Source of the DNA: JAMXLO01 sp963791495
GTDB taxonomy: Bacteria; Pseudomonadota; Alphaproteobacteria; Acetobacterales; Acetobacteraceae
Reading direction: 5' to 3'
Length of the DNA: 64,000 bases
Assembly: GCA_963791495.1 (NCBI GenBank)
Contig: CAWBST010000017.1
Location: forward strand, 496,001-560,000
Position numbers and translations under genes: made by a program. The first letter of the stretch is position 1; the number at the start of each line of letters is the position of its first letter. Below, one piece after another: positions 29,759 to 41,270 of the stretch. The notes under the pieces are model-generated. The model had not been told where the DNA came from and did no database searches. It saw nothing but the letters and a program-made list of their open reading frames with translations.

Positions 29759-31561
29759 TCAAGCCGCAAGATCCACACCGTCGGGCTCGCCGCTGCTGAC
29801 CTTGTTGAGTGCTGCCTTCAGCGCGAGCAGGCGGTTCTGAGTCTGTTGGGTCAGGTCCTGCGCGCAGGCGGCTTCAGCCAATGCAATTTCCTCGCCCAGT
29901 CGCTGCACGTTGAGGAACCCGAAGATGTGCCACCACCCCGCCTCGGCCTCCGCCGGCATCGCCGCCAATGACGCGCAGGCCGGCAGTGGCACGGGTACCA
30001 TCGCCAGGGCCTGGTCGGCTTCAGCTTGCAATCCAGAAAGCGTGAGGTGGGTCATCAATGCCTGTGGTTCAAGGATTTCGGCCGATTCCACCCACTCATG
30101 GAGTGCATCGCGCAACACTGCAAGTGACGGCGGGAGATCGAGCGCGGAGTAGGCGTGCTCGACGTCGCGCAGCAGGATCGGGTGCCGCAGCAGAATGGCG
30201 GTAAGGATGCGGCACCGCTCCAGATCGCGTTGCTCCGCGACAGAACCGAGCTCCGCGATCGCAACGGCCAGGCCTGCCCGGTCGGTCGGCAACGGTAAGC
30301 CCTTGAATTCCTTCCGAAGCTGCTGGGCAAGCGAGCGCCGGTATTCCCATTTGAGGGTCGTGTCACCGATGGTGCCGATCAGGCCCTCGAGCCGCTCCAT
30401 GATGCGCGCGCGCTGCTCCAGGGTCTTGGCCGGCTGTCCGCTCTTCGCGGCGGCCAGGAGGGAGGCCGCGAGGGATCTCGCATTGCTCAGGAGCCTGTCG
30501 AACTCGGCGCGCCCTCGCCGGCGAACGAAGTCGTCGGGGTCCTGGCCATTTTCCAACGCAACGGTCGTGACGGTGCGCTCGGTGCCGACAAACGGAAGTG
30601 CCGTTGCCAGTGCACGTTCGGTGGCACGCGCTCCGGCGGCATCTCCGTCGAAGCAGACGACAGGTGCATCGGCCAGGCGCCAAAGTTCCTCGAATTGCTC
30701 TTCGGTCAGCGCCGTTCCAAGCGGGGCCACCGCACCGGCGAACCCGTGCTCGTGGAGCGCGATGACGTCCATGTAGCCTTCGACGACCACCAAGCGTGCA
30801 CCCCCTCGCACCGCCTCCCGCGCCAGATCCAGCGCGTAGAGCGTGCGGCGCTTTGCGAACAGCGCCGTCTCCGGTCCGTTGACGTATTTCGGCTGGCCAT
30901 CCCCGAGGACGCGTCCGCCGAAGCTGATGGCCCGGCCACGGCGGTCGCGGATCGGGAACATCACGCGATTGAAGAACAGATCGAACGCCCGGCCGGTTTC
31001 ATCGTCACGACGCATCAGACCGGCGTCGACGAGTTGGTCCTGAGTTATGCCGTCGCGACCGAGTTCCGCCGCCAGCGCGCCCCTGCCCTCGCCCGACCAG
31101 CCGAGGCCGAAGCGACGGATCGTCTGCTCCGACAGACCACGGCCGCGCAGATAGTCCAACGCGTGGCGGCCCTCCGGCAGGAAGAGGCGACGGTGGTAGC
31201 TGGCCTGTGCCGCTTCCAGCACCGAGGCAAGGTCGTGGCGCTGGCGCTCCGCCTCCGCTGCCTCAGGCGAGGGCTTCGGCACCTCGAGGCTGGCCTCCGA
31301 GGCGAGGCGCTCCACCGCTTCCATGAAGCCCACGCCTTCGGACTGCATGACGAAGCCGATCGCATCGCCATGCGCACCGCAGCCGAAGCAGTGGTAGTGG
31401 CCGTCTTCGTAGACATAGAAGCTGGGGGTCTTCTCGCCGTGGAACGGGCAGCAGCCCTTCCACTGCCGTCCCGACCGCGCCAACCGCGCACGCCGACCCA
31501 CGACTGCCGCGAGCGGCGTGCGGGCGCGCAGTTCGTCGAGGAAGCTGGCGGGCAGTGCCAT
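29759..31561 (-). CDS. dnaG: DNA primase
   Basis: A 600-residue primase that makes RNA primers at the replication fork. The zinc-binding domain (about 38-65) has CCPFHGEKTPSF and HCFGCGAHGDAI. The catalytic core has YFNRVMFPI-like IRDRRGRAISFGGRVLGD, and the TOPRIM motif is VVVEGYMDVIALHEHG with a later CFDGDAAG. The C-terminal 150 residues form the helicase-interaction domain. It lies between yqeY (34 bases upstream) and rpoD in the alphaproteobacterial form of the macromolecular synthesis operon. Confidence 0.98.
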   Translation of the reverse strand: MALPASFLDELRARTPLAAVVGRRARLARSGRQWKGCCPFHGEKTPSFYVYEDGHYHCFGCGAHGDAIGFVMQSEGVGFMEAVERLASEASLEVPKPSPEAAEAERQRHDLASVLEAAQASYHRRLFLPEGRHALDYLRGRGLSEQTIRRFGLGWSGEGRGALAAELGRDGITQDQLVDAGLMRRDDETGRAFDLFFNRVMFPIRDRRGRAISFGGRVLGDGQPKYVNGPETALFAKRRTLYALDLAREAVRGGARLVVVEGYMDVIALHEHGFAGAVAPLGTALTEEQFEELWRLADAPVVCFDGDAAGARATERALATALPFVGTERTVTTVALENGQDPDDFVRRRGRAEFDRLLSNARSLAASLLAAAKSGQPAKTLEQRARIMERLEGLIGTIGDTTLKWEYRRSLAQQLRKEFKGLPLPTDRAGLAVAIAELGSVAEQRDLERCRILTAILLRHPILLRDVEHAYSALDLPPSLAVLRDALHEWVESAEILEPQALMTHLTLSGLQAEADQALAMVPVPLPACASLAAMPAEAEAGWWHIFGFLNVQRLGEEIALAEAACAQDLTQQTQNRLLALKAALNKVSSGEPDGVDLAA

Positions 31562-31595
31562 CAGGGCACCGCGCCGCGGGCGAGGACGTCTGTGG

Positions 31596-32051
31596 TCACG
31601 ACAGCCTCGCCTTTACCATCGCCCCTGCCTTGGCCATGTCGAGCGTCGCGGCGTGCTTCGCGCGCAGTGTGGCCATCACCTTGCCCATGTCCTTGATTGT
31701 GGCCGCGCCGGTCTCCTCGATCGCGGCGGAGACTGCCGCCGTCGTCCCCGCCTCGTCCATCTGTTGAGGCAGGAACGCCTCGATGACGGCGATCTCTGCC
31801 TCCTCCTTGTCGACGAGGTCCTGCCGGTGACCCTGACGATACAGTTCCACCAACTCGCGGCGCGATTTCACCATGCCGCGCAGCATGCCAACGATCTCGC
31901 CGTCAGGCACGGGATCCACGCCTTTCGGGCGCGCAGCAATGTCGACATCCTTCAGGCGGGCAAGAATCATCCGCAGTGTGGACGTGCGCGGCGCGTTGCC
32001 CGCCTTCATCGATGCCTTGAGCTGATCGGTGAACTGCTCCCGCAGGCCCAT
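31596..32051 (-). CDS. yqeY: GatB/YqeY domain-containing protein
   Basis: A 151-residue stand-alone YqeY protein: LREQFTDQLKASMKAGNAPR, STLRMILARLKDVDIA, YRQGHRQDLVDKEEAEIAVI and the C-terminal IKDMGKVMATLRAKHAATLD. The YqeY domain resembles the tRNA-binding tail of GatB; its role apart from that is not settled. ATG 32051 is placed by the upstream GGAGGGGGGTCTC. First gene of the yqeY-dnaG-rpoD operon and divergent from carA, with 131 bases between the starts. Confidence 0.93.
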   Translation of the reverse strand: MGLREQFTDQLKASMKAGNAPRTSTLRMILARLKDVDIAARPKGVDPVPDGEIVGMLRGMVKSRRELVELYRQGHRQDLVDKEEAEIAVIEAFLPQQMDEAGTTAAVSAAIEETGAATIKDMGKVMATLRAKHAATLDMAKAGAMVKARLS

Positions 32052-32118
32052 GAGACCCCCCTCCGAAGAAAAAACCCCCTCTACTATATGCAAAGTGACG
32101 CTGCTGTGGCGCTCCGGA

Positions 32119-32129
32119 GGGAATTTCCC
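32119..32129. promoter_or_regulatory. Palindrome GGGAATTTCCC in the yqeY/carA divergent region
   Basis: An 11-base near-perfect palindrome (GGGAA-T-TTCCC). The GGGAATTT half is repeated 35 bases downstream at 32154-32161. Located about midway between the yqeY and carA starts, so it could serve either promoter. Operator role is inferred from symmetry and repetition only. Confidence 0.45.
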
Positions 32130-32152
32130 AGCGGCCCGCCTTTCTGTTGCGC

Positions 32153-32169
32153 TGGGAATTTGCTTCCCA
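32153..32169. promoter_or_regulatory. Inverted repeat TGGGAA-N5-TTCCCA before carA
   Basis: Perfect 6-base arms TGGGAA and TTCCCA around TTTGC, ending 13 bases before the carA ATG at 32183. A second related palindrome lies at 32119. Placement over the carA leader would suit repression. The encoded CarA carries its own helix-turn-helix-like domain, which raises the possibility of autoregulation. Confidence 0.5.
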
Positions 32170-32182
32170 TAGTGTCTGGACC

Positions 32183-33559
32183 ATGACAGTCGCCGTGGAA
32201 TCCGTCATCGAACGGCTGGGCGGCGCCGAGGCGGCCGCACGCCTGACCGGCGTCGGGACCGAGGCAATCCGCAAGTGGCGCCAAGCCGGGGCGATCCCCT
32301 CGCGCCATTGGGCGGCGGTGATCGCGGCCACCGGCCTCCCCTTGTCCGATCTACCGGGCGGACCGGCCTTGCCGCGCGTCGAACCAGTCCATGCCGCTGG
32401 CGATGCGGTGCCGAGCGGCGCCACTGCCGCCCTGGTGCTGGCCGACGGCTCGATCTTCTGGGGTCGTGGCTTCGGCGCCCACACGCCGGAGCCGGAGCCG
32501 GTTGGCGAGGTCTGCTTCAACACCGGCATGACCGGCTATCAGGAAACGCTGACCGACCCTTCCTATGCCGGGCAGATCATCACCTTCACATTTCCGCACA
32601 TCGGCAATGTCGGCACCAACGGCGAGGACATCGAGGCCGCGACCATCGCGGCACGCGGCCTGGTGGTGAAGCAGGACGTCACCGATCCGTCCAACTGGCG
32701 CTCGGCGCAGCATCTGGACGCCTGGCTGAGGGCGCGCGGGATCGCCGGTTTGGCGGGTGTCGATACGCGGGCGCTGACGGTGCGCATCCGCGACGGTGGT
32801 GCGCCGAACGGCGTGCTGGCGTTTCCCAGTGACGCGCGCTTCGACCTGACCGCCCTACGCGCGCAGGCCGAGGCCTGGCCAGGACTGGAGGGCATGGACC
32901 TCGCGAAGGAGGTGTCCTGCCGGCAATCCTACGAGTGGGACGAGACGAGGTGGGCGTGGCCCGTCGGTACGGGTCGTCAGGCCACGCCAAAACACCACGT
33001 GGTCGCGGTGGATTACGGGGCGAAGCGCAACATCCTGCGGTGCCTGGCCTCAGCGGGATGTCGCGTGACCGTGGTGCCGGCGACGGCGACGGCCGATGAC
33101 ATCCTGCGCCGCGAGCCGGATGGTGTGTTCCTTTCCAACGGCCCAGGCGATCCGGCGGCCACCGGCGAATACGCGGTCCCGGCGATCCGCGGCGTGCTGG
33201 AGGCGGGCGTGCCGGTGTTCGGCATCTGTCTCGGCCACCAGTTGCTGGCGCTGGCATTGGGCGCGAAGACCTACAAGCTGGAGCGCGGACACCGGGGCGC
33301 GAACCAGCCGGTGAAGGACCTCGCCACGGGCAAGGTGGAGATCACCAGCCAGAACCACGGTTTCGCCGTCAATCCTGCGACGCTGCCGCCGACAGCCAAG
33401 GTGACGCACGTTTCGCTGTTCGATGGTTCGAACGAGGGGTTGGCGTGCATGGACCGGCCGGCGTTCTCCGTTCAGTACCATCCCGAGGCCAGCCCCGGTC
33501 CGAGCGACAGCCATTACCTGTTCGAGCGCTTCATCGCGATGATCGAGCGGCGTGCGTAA
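32183..33559 (+). CDS. carA: Carbamoyl-phosphate synthase small subunit with N-terminal HTH extension
   Basis: A 458-residue glutaminase subunit that feeds ammonia to CarB for arginine and pyrimidine synthesis. The CarA core begins near residue 78 (AALVLADGSIFWGRGFG), with EVCFNTGMTGYQETLTDPSY and the class I glutaminase triad (Cys in FGICLGHQLLALALG; His and Glu in YHPEASPGP). Residues 1-60 are an extension not found in Escherichia coli CarA: SVIERLGGAEAAARLTGVGT, AIRKWRQAGAIPSRHWAAVI, a YdaS/Cro-like helix-turn-helix with the WxxxGxIPxxxW pattern. NCBI families include a carph-isopro domain that I believe matches this. ATG 32183 is preferred to TTG 32147. Confidence 0.96.
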   Translation: MTVAVESVIERLGGAEAAARLTGVGTEAIRKWRQAGAIPSRHWAAVIAATGLPLSDLPGGPALPRVEPVHAAGDAVPSGATAALVLADGSIFWGRGFGAHTPEPEPVGEVCFNTGMTGYQETLTDPSYAGQIITFTFPHIGNVGTNGEDIEAATIAARGLVVKQDVTDPSNWRSAQHLDAWLRARGIAGLAGVDTRALTVRIRDGGAPNGVLAFPSDARFDLTALRAQAEAWPGLEGMDLAKEVSCRQSYEWDETRWAWPVGTGRQATPKHHVVAVDYGAKRNILRCLASAGCRVTVVPATATADDILRREPDGVFLSNGPGDPAATGEYAVPAIRGVLEAGVPVFGICLGHQLLALALGAKTYKLERGHRGANQPVKDLATGKVEITSQNHGFAVNPATLPPTAKVTHVSLFDGSNEGLACMDRPAFSVQYHPEASPGPSDSHYLFERFIAMIERRA

Positions 33560-33560
33560 G

Positions 33561-33830
33561 ATGGACACGAAATCCCTGCTGCTGAACACGGCGTTTCGCC
33601 ACGTCATCCACGAGCCGAACATCGAAGCCGCGCATGCGCGGTTTCAAGCCATTGCAGGAGAGCCGGTCGAATACGGAGCGTTTCGCGACGCTGTGGATGC
33701 AGCCTTGCATGAACGCCTGATTCAAGAACCGATCCGCCTGCCAGAAGGTGCTCTGCAATGCCATTGGCACCTGGAGCTGACGCCGAAGGGCGCTCAGATG
33801 GCACGCACGTTGTTGGATCACTCGAAGTGA
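33561..33830 (+). CDS. Small hypothetical protein between carA and carB
   Basis: An 89-residue soluble protein: MDTKSLLLNTAFRHVIHEPN, AHARFQAIAGEPVEYGAFRD, ALHERLIQEPIRLPEGAL and LELTPKGAQMARTLLDH. It starts 1 base after the carA stop, so it belongs to the carA transcript. The ending LTPKGAQMARTLL resembles a winged-helix wing/helix of small regulators, but the evidence is thin. Family not recognised. It is followed by two palindromic repeat elements before carB. Confidence 0.65.
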   Translation: MDTKSLLLNTAFRHVIHEPNIEAAHARFQAIAGEPVEYGAFRDAVDAALHERLIQEPIRLPEGALQCHWHLELTPKGAQMARTLLDHSK

Positions 33831-33854
33831 TCACTCTGGCGCAGCCGACACCCA

Positions 33855-33941
33855 TGTCATTGCGAGGAGGCGAAGCAATCCCCATCAAGTTGTGCGCGCA
33901 CAACTTGGATGGGGATTGCTTCCCGGATCAAGTCCGGGACC
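33855..33941. repeat. Dispersed TGTCATTGCGAGG repeat, copy 1, with long hairpin
   Basis: Starts TGTCATTGCGAGGAGG. GAAGCAATCCCC to GGGGATTGCTTC (33872-33922) forms a near-perfect hairpin of about 25 base pairs (one extra G). It ends in the smaller palindrome CCCGGATCAAGTCCGGG. Other copies are at 40218 and 60027. Such elements occur between genes in many proteobacteria, and when transcribed could fold or end transcription. Confidence 0.8.
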
Positions 33942-33981
33942 GCTGCGCTCCTAACAAGCAACCTCGACACCGGCCTCGCCT

Positions 33982-34068
33982 CATCCGTCATTCCCGCGCA
34001 AGCGGGAATCCAGCTTGGCGAGGTTCCACCGGTGTACTGGATTCCCGCTTGCGCGGGAATGACGGATG
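33982..34068. repeat. Nested inverted repeat (CATTCCCGCGCAAGCGGGAATCCAG type)
   Basis: Two perfect 32-base arms, CATCCGTCATTCCCG... at 33982-34013 and its reverse complement at 34037-34068, around 23 unique bases. Each arm itself contains a small hairpin, TTCCCGC-GCAA-GCGGGAA. This is a well-known kind of bacterial intergenic mosaic repeat. It sits 100 bases before carB, inside the carA-carB transcript. Confidence 0.85.
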
Positions 34069-34167
34069 GAAGCTGCGCGCGACGAACTGCGCCAGTTTCA
34101 TCCAGGGCGGGTCTGCCCGACAGCCGGTGAAGAACTCGCAACGACAGCCATCCGTGAGCACTGATGC

Positions 34168-37410
<3,243 letters not shown>

Positions 37411-37506
37411 CGCCATCGCCGCGGCCAGGCGCGGGCCTGTCGCGGCGCTGGTGTTTGGCCGCAATGCGGCTTCCCATTGCGTTTGACCATCAAAGGACGG
37501 AGTGAC

Positions 37507-37981
37507 GTGCAGAAGTTTCCTATGACCGGCCCAGGACTGCATCGGTTGACCGTCGAGCTTCGCCAGCTCAAGTCGACGGAGCGTCCGGCGATCATTCGCC
37601 AGATCGCCGAGGCGCGCACGCATGGCGATCTCTCGGAGAACGCCGAATACCATGCCGCCCGAGAACGTCAGTCGTTCATCGAGGGCCGTATCGCCGAGCT
37701 TGAGGAAATTGTTGCCTCGGCCGAGGTGATCGATCCGTCATCGTTGTCCGGCGAGCACGTCATGTTCGGCGCGCATGTCTGGCTGGTGGATGAGGAGACG
37801 GAGAAGGAATTCGGCGTACCAGATCGTCGGCGTGCACGAGGCCGACATCAAGGATGGCAAGCTGTCCATCTCCTCCCCACTGGCCAAGGCGCTGATCGGC
37901 AAGAAGGTGGGCGACGCTGTGTCAGTGCCGGCACCGGGCGGCGATCGCTCCTACGAGATCCTCGGCGTCAAGTTCGGCTGA
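37507..37981 (+). pseudogene. greA: Transcription elongation factor GreA, frameshifted
   Basis: Rescues backtracked RNA polymerase by stimulating transcript cleavage. The N-terminal coiled coil is intact (GTG start; QKFPMTGPGLHRLTVELRQL, HGDLSENAEYHAARERQSF with the acidic tip). At about 37813, after DEETEKEF, one surplus G moves the frame; the rest is found one frame over as YQIVGVHEADIKDGKLSISS, PLAKALIGKKVGDAV and APGGDRSYEILGVKFG. Restored length would be about 157 residues, normal for GreA. GTG 37507 is chosen because family members begin MQK(F/I)PMT. Gene order carB-greA is usual in alphaproteobacteria. Confidence 0.88.
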
Positions 37982-37982
37982 C

Positions 37983-39179
37983 GTGCTGCGCTTCGCCGAC
38001 GTGACGGCGGCGGCCGAGCGCATCGCCGGCCGCGTGCTGCGAACGCCGGCGCTCCCCAGCGAAGCGGTGTCGCGCGCGACCGGCGCCGATGTGGTGCTGA
38101 AGCTCGAGAATCTGCAGGTCACCGGTGCGTTCAAGGAGCGTGGCGCGGCCAATCGGCTGGCACTGCTCAGCGACACCGAACGCGAGCGCGGCGTGATCGC
38201 GATGTCCGCCGGCAATCACGCACAGGCGGTGGCGCGGCATGCGCGGCTCAGCAATGTCGGCGCCACCATCGTCATGCCGAAGTTCACGCCGCACACGAAG
38301 GTGGCACGCACCGCATCATGGGGCGCGAATGTCGTGCTGCATGGCGAGACGCTGGCCGAGGCTGCGGCGCACGCAGAGGCGCTGGCGGCGGAACGTGGCC
38401 TGCTGTTCGTGCATCCCTACAACGATGTCGAGGTGATGGCCGGGCAAGGCACGGTCGCAGTGGAACTGCTGCAGGACGCTCCCGACCTCGATGCGCTGGT
38501 GATTCCGGTTGGCGGTGGCGGCTTGCTCGCCGGATGCGCCACCGCGGCGAAGGCGATGAAGCCAGGCATCACGGTATTCGGCGTCGAGGTCGCCGCGTAT
38601 TCCGCCATGGCGCAGCGGCTCGCCGGCGAGACGGTATCGGTGGGCGGCCCCACCATCGCCGAGGGCATCGCGGTGCGCGACGTGGGCGAAGTGCCTTACG
38701 CCATCATTCGCGATCTCGACGTGGAGATGCTTGTGGTGCCGGAGCACACGATCGAGGAGGCGATCGGCCTGCTGGCGGAAGGCGCCAAGGTGGTAGCGGA
38801 AGGCGCGGGTGCGGCGGGTGTCGCCGCGCTGCTGGCCTACACCGAACACTTCCGCGACAAGCGTGTTGGCGTGGCCATCACTGGCGGCAACATCGACGCG
38901 CGCATCCTGTCGAACGTGCTGCTGCGCAACCTGCTGCGCGACGGCAGGCTGTTGCGCCTGCATCTGCAAATACCGGATCGACCAGGGGTGCTCGCCGACA
39001 TCGCCGGCAAGATCGGCGATACCGGCGGCAACATCATCGAGGTCTCGCACCAGCGCCTGTTCGCTGCATCGTCCGTGCAGGCGGCGGAACTGGAGGTGAT
39101 GGTCGAGGCGCGCGATCCCGCGCATGCCGATACCATTCTCGAGGCGCTCGAGCGGACCTACGTCGTGCGGCGGATCTGA
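37983..39179 (+). CDS. ilvA: Threonine ammonia-lyase, ACT-containing
   Basis: A 398-residue PLP enzyme that deaminates threonine to 2-oxobutanoate for isoleucine synthesis or threonine breakdown. The PLP lysine is in LQVTGAFKERGA, the phosphate-binding glycines in VIPVGGGGLLAG, and AMSAGNHAQAVA is the substrate loop. A C-terminal ACT domain (about 325-398; LQIPDRPGVLADIAGKIGDT) marks the class with one regulatory domain, as in catabolic/short biosynthetic forms. GTG start one base after the greA stop; its own stop overlaps the next ATG (TGATG). Confidence 0.92.
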   Translation: MLRFADVTAAAERIAGRVLRTPALPSEAVSRATGADVVLKLENLQVTGAFKERGAANRLALLSDTERERGVIAMSAGNHAQAVARHARLSNVGATIVMPKFTPHTKVARTASWGANVVLHGETLAEAAAHAEALAAERGLLFVHPYNDVEVMAGQGTVAVELLQDAPDLDALVIPVGGGGLLAGCATAAKAMKPGITVFGVEVAAYSAMAQRLAGETVSVGGPTIAEGIAVRDVGEVPYAIIRDLDVEMLVVPEHTIEEAIGLLAEGAKVVAEGAGAAGVAALLAYTEHFRDKRVGVAITGGNIDARILSNVLLRNLLRDGRLLRLHLQIPDRPGVLADIAGKIGDTGGNIIEVSHQRLFAASSVQAAELEVMVEARDPAHADTILEALERTYVVRRI

Positions 39180-40193
39180 TGCTGCGACTGTCCGTTCTCG
39201 ATCAATCAACTGTGGTGACCGGCCGCTCGCCCGACACCTCGATCCGCGAGAGCCTGGCGCTTGCGAAGCATTGCGAGGCACTCGGCTATGCGCGCTACTG
39301 GTGTGCCGAACACCACAACTCGGCAAGCCAGGCCTGCGCCTCACCCGAGATCCTGATCAGCGCCATTGCCGCCACCACGACGCGCATCCGCGTCGGTTCG
39401 GCCGGCGTGATGCTGCCGCACTACTCCAGCCTCAAGGTGGCCGAGCAGTTCCGCCTGCTGGAGGCGATCGCACCGGGACGCATCGATCTCGGTCTCGGCC
39501 GCGCGCCCGGTTCCGACGGACGCACCGCGTTCGCGCTGAACCCGTTGGCGGAGACCGCGGCCGATCATTTCCCGGCGCAGGTGCGCGATCTGCTGGCGTG
39601 GCTCGCCGGCGAGAAGCTGATGGAGGGTCATCCCTTCCGCGACATCATCGCGCAGCCGGGCGGGCCAACGATGCCAGAGGTGTGGATGCTCGGCAGCTCG
39701 GACTATGGTCCGCAGGTCGCGGCGTATTTCGGCCTGCCGTTCTGCTTCGCGCACTTCATCACCGACGGCCGCGGCGTCGAGCAGGCAATGACGCTGTATC
39801 GCGAGACCTACCGGCCGAGCGAACGCTTCCCGCAACCCTATGGCGCGCTGTGCGTCTGGGCGATGGCGGCGGAAACCGAGGCAGAAGCCGCACGACTGTT
39901 CTCTTCGCGCGAGATGTGGCGTCTCGGGCGCGATCGCGGCGTGTTCGCGCCACTACCGTCGCCGGAGGAAGCCGCGGAGCATATCTATTCCGAGGCGCGA
40001 GACGCTGCGCATCCAACGCATGCGCTCCCGCGCGATCTACGGCACGCCCGCGGTGGTGGCCGAGAAGCTGCGCGCGCTGGCCATGGAACATGGCGTGGCG
40101 GAGATCGCCATCCTCACCACGCTGCACGATCCGGACGCGCGCCGGCACTCCTACACGTTGTTGGCGCAGGAGTTTGGTCTGGCTACGCAATGA
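39179..40193 (+). pseudogene. LLM-class flavin-dependent oxidoreductase, frameshifted
   Basis: A luciferase-like protein of about 337 residues if joined. It opens LRLSVLDQSTVVTGRSP, has YWCAEHHNSASQACASPEIL, RIRVGSAGVMLPHYSSLKVAEQF and RIDLGLGRAPGSDGRT, typical of the MsnO8/YhbW group. The frame breaks at about 39997 after EHIYSEA; skipping one C continues as ETLRIQRMRSRAIYGTPAVV to SYTLLAQEFGLATQ at 40190. Translation is coupled to ilvA by TGATG. The dispersed repeat copy 2 follows. Confidence 0.82.
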
Positions 40194-40217
40194 GCGGTGA
40201 GGGTGTGCTGAGCCCAA

Positions 40218-40317
40218 TGTCATTGCGAGGAGGCGAAGCCGACGAAGCAATCCCCATCAATGTTTGCGCGCACCATGTGGTGGGGATTGCTTCGTCGCTT
40301 CGCTCCTCGCAATGACA
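40218..40317. repeat. Dispersed TGTCATTGCGAGG repeat, copy 2, full inverted repeat
   Basis: TGTCATTGCGAGGAGGCGAA at the left end and its near-complement ending TCGCAATGACA at 40317 enclose a second palindrome, AATCCCCA / TGGGGATT. The whole 100-base element can fold into one long hairpin. It lies between the convergent LLM oxidoreductase and metallo-hydrolase genes. Confidence 0.85.
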
Positions 40318-40347
40318 GGTGAACGGGCTCGCCAGGGCGATAATGCC

Positions 40348-41166
40348 CTACTCGATAGGCGGTCGGCTGACAGCGGCCAGGTAGCGCTTCACCGAGCGAG
40401 CAAGCGCCGCCTTGCCACCCGAGGCAATGATGCGGTCCCACCAGCCGCCATAGATCGGATCGAACGGCCAGGCTTCCAGCACATCGGCAATGTGCTGAAC
40501 TGAACTCGCATCCAGCGGGATCAGGTTCGGATAGCTGCGCATGAAGCTGACATTTCTGTCCGGCGTCACAGTCGCGATGTCGCCGGACAACAGCGCGCCC
40601 TTGCCGTTGGCCCCGGCCGCCCAATGCAGCACGGTCCCACCGGCAAAGTGACCGCCACAACGCAGCAGCGTCACGCCCGCGACAAGCTGTCGCGTCTCGC
40701 CGTCCCAATAAGTCACGTTCGCATCGGACCGCACAACCCACCGTCTGTCCGCGGCATGCAGATGAATCGGCGCATCGCCGAACGCACGGCTCCACTCCAC
40801 CATCGATGCGTAGAAGTGTGGATGCGAGATTGCGATCGCGCTGATGCCGCCAAGCGAGCGCACGATCTCCACCGTCGCATCATCGATGAAGCTGATGCAG
40901 TCCCAAAGGATGTTGCCCGCCGCGGTGCGCAACAGCAAAGCGCGCTGGCCAATGGCGAACCCAGGCATGGTGCCGATACCGATCAATCCCGGTTCGTGCT
41001 GGCGGTAACCGTTGAAGTGCGTCCGCCGCATAGCCGGCAACGTGGTCCACGCCTGGCCGAGCGGGTTCACGTATTGCCGTTCCTCCTGGCAGATAGTGCA
41101 ACCAGGAGGGGCCTTGTCTGCCTCGGGATATTGTGTACCGCAGGTGGTGCAGATGTAGGCCGGCAT
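40348..41166 (-). CDS. Metallo-beta-lactamase-fold hydrolase with N-terminal zinc ribbon
   Basis: A 272-residue protein. The first 30 residues form a rubredoxin-like ribbon, CTTCGTQYPE and PPGCTICQEE (CxxC...CxxC). The MBL fold follows: ILWDCISFIDDATVEIVRSL, ISHPHFYASMVEW (an HxHxx variant), CGGHFAGGTVLHW, and LLSGDIATVTPDR with the metal Asp. The class includes thioesterases, lactonases and glyoxalase II-like enzymes; the actual substrate is unknown. ATG 41166 follows GAGGAGGCGCTC. Divergent from the MFS gene. Confidence 0.82.
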   Translation of the reverse strand: MPAYICTTCGTQYPEADKAPPGCTICQEERQYVNPLGQAWTTLPAMRRTHFNGYRQHEPGLIGIGTMPGFAIGQRALLLRTAAGNILWDCISFIDDATVEIVRSLGGISAIAISHPHFYASMVEWSRAFGDAPIHLHAADRRWVVRSDANVTYWDGETRQLVAGVTLLRCGGHFAGGTVLHWAAGANGKGALLSGDIATVTPDRNVSFMRSYPNLIPLDASSVQHIADVLEAWPFDPIYGGWWDRIIASGGKAALARSVKRYLAAVSRPPIE

Positions 41167-41270
41167 GAGCGCCTCCTCGCTGCGATGGACACGGATGTTA
41201 TCGCTTGGCACGCGACCTGGCGACGCGCGGCCGTTCGACGATGCGGCCGCCGCGTGTCACTGTTGCGCGA

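Noticed and set aside
33982..34068. CRISPR-like repeat
   Set aside because: Only two arms in inverted orientation with one spacer; it is a palindromic repeat element, not an array.
37507..37981. Programmed frameshifting in greA
   Set aside because: No slippery run or stimulatory structure is evident, greA is not known to use frameshifting, and similar shifts occur in many other genes here.
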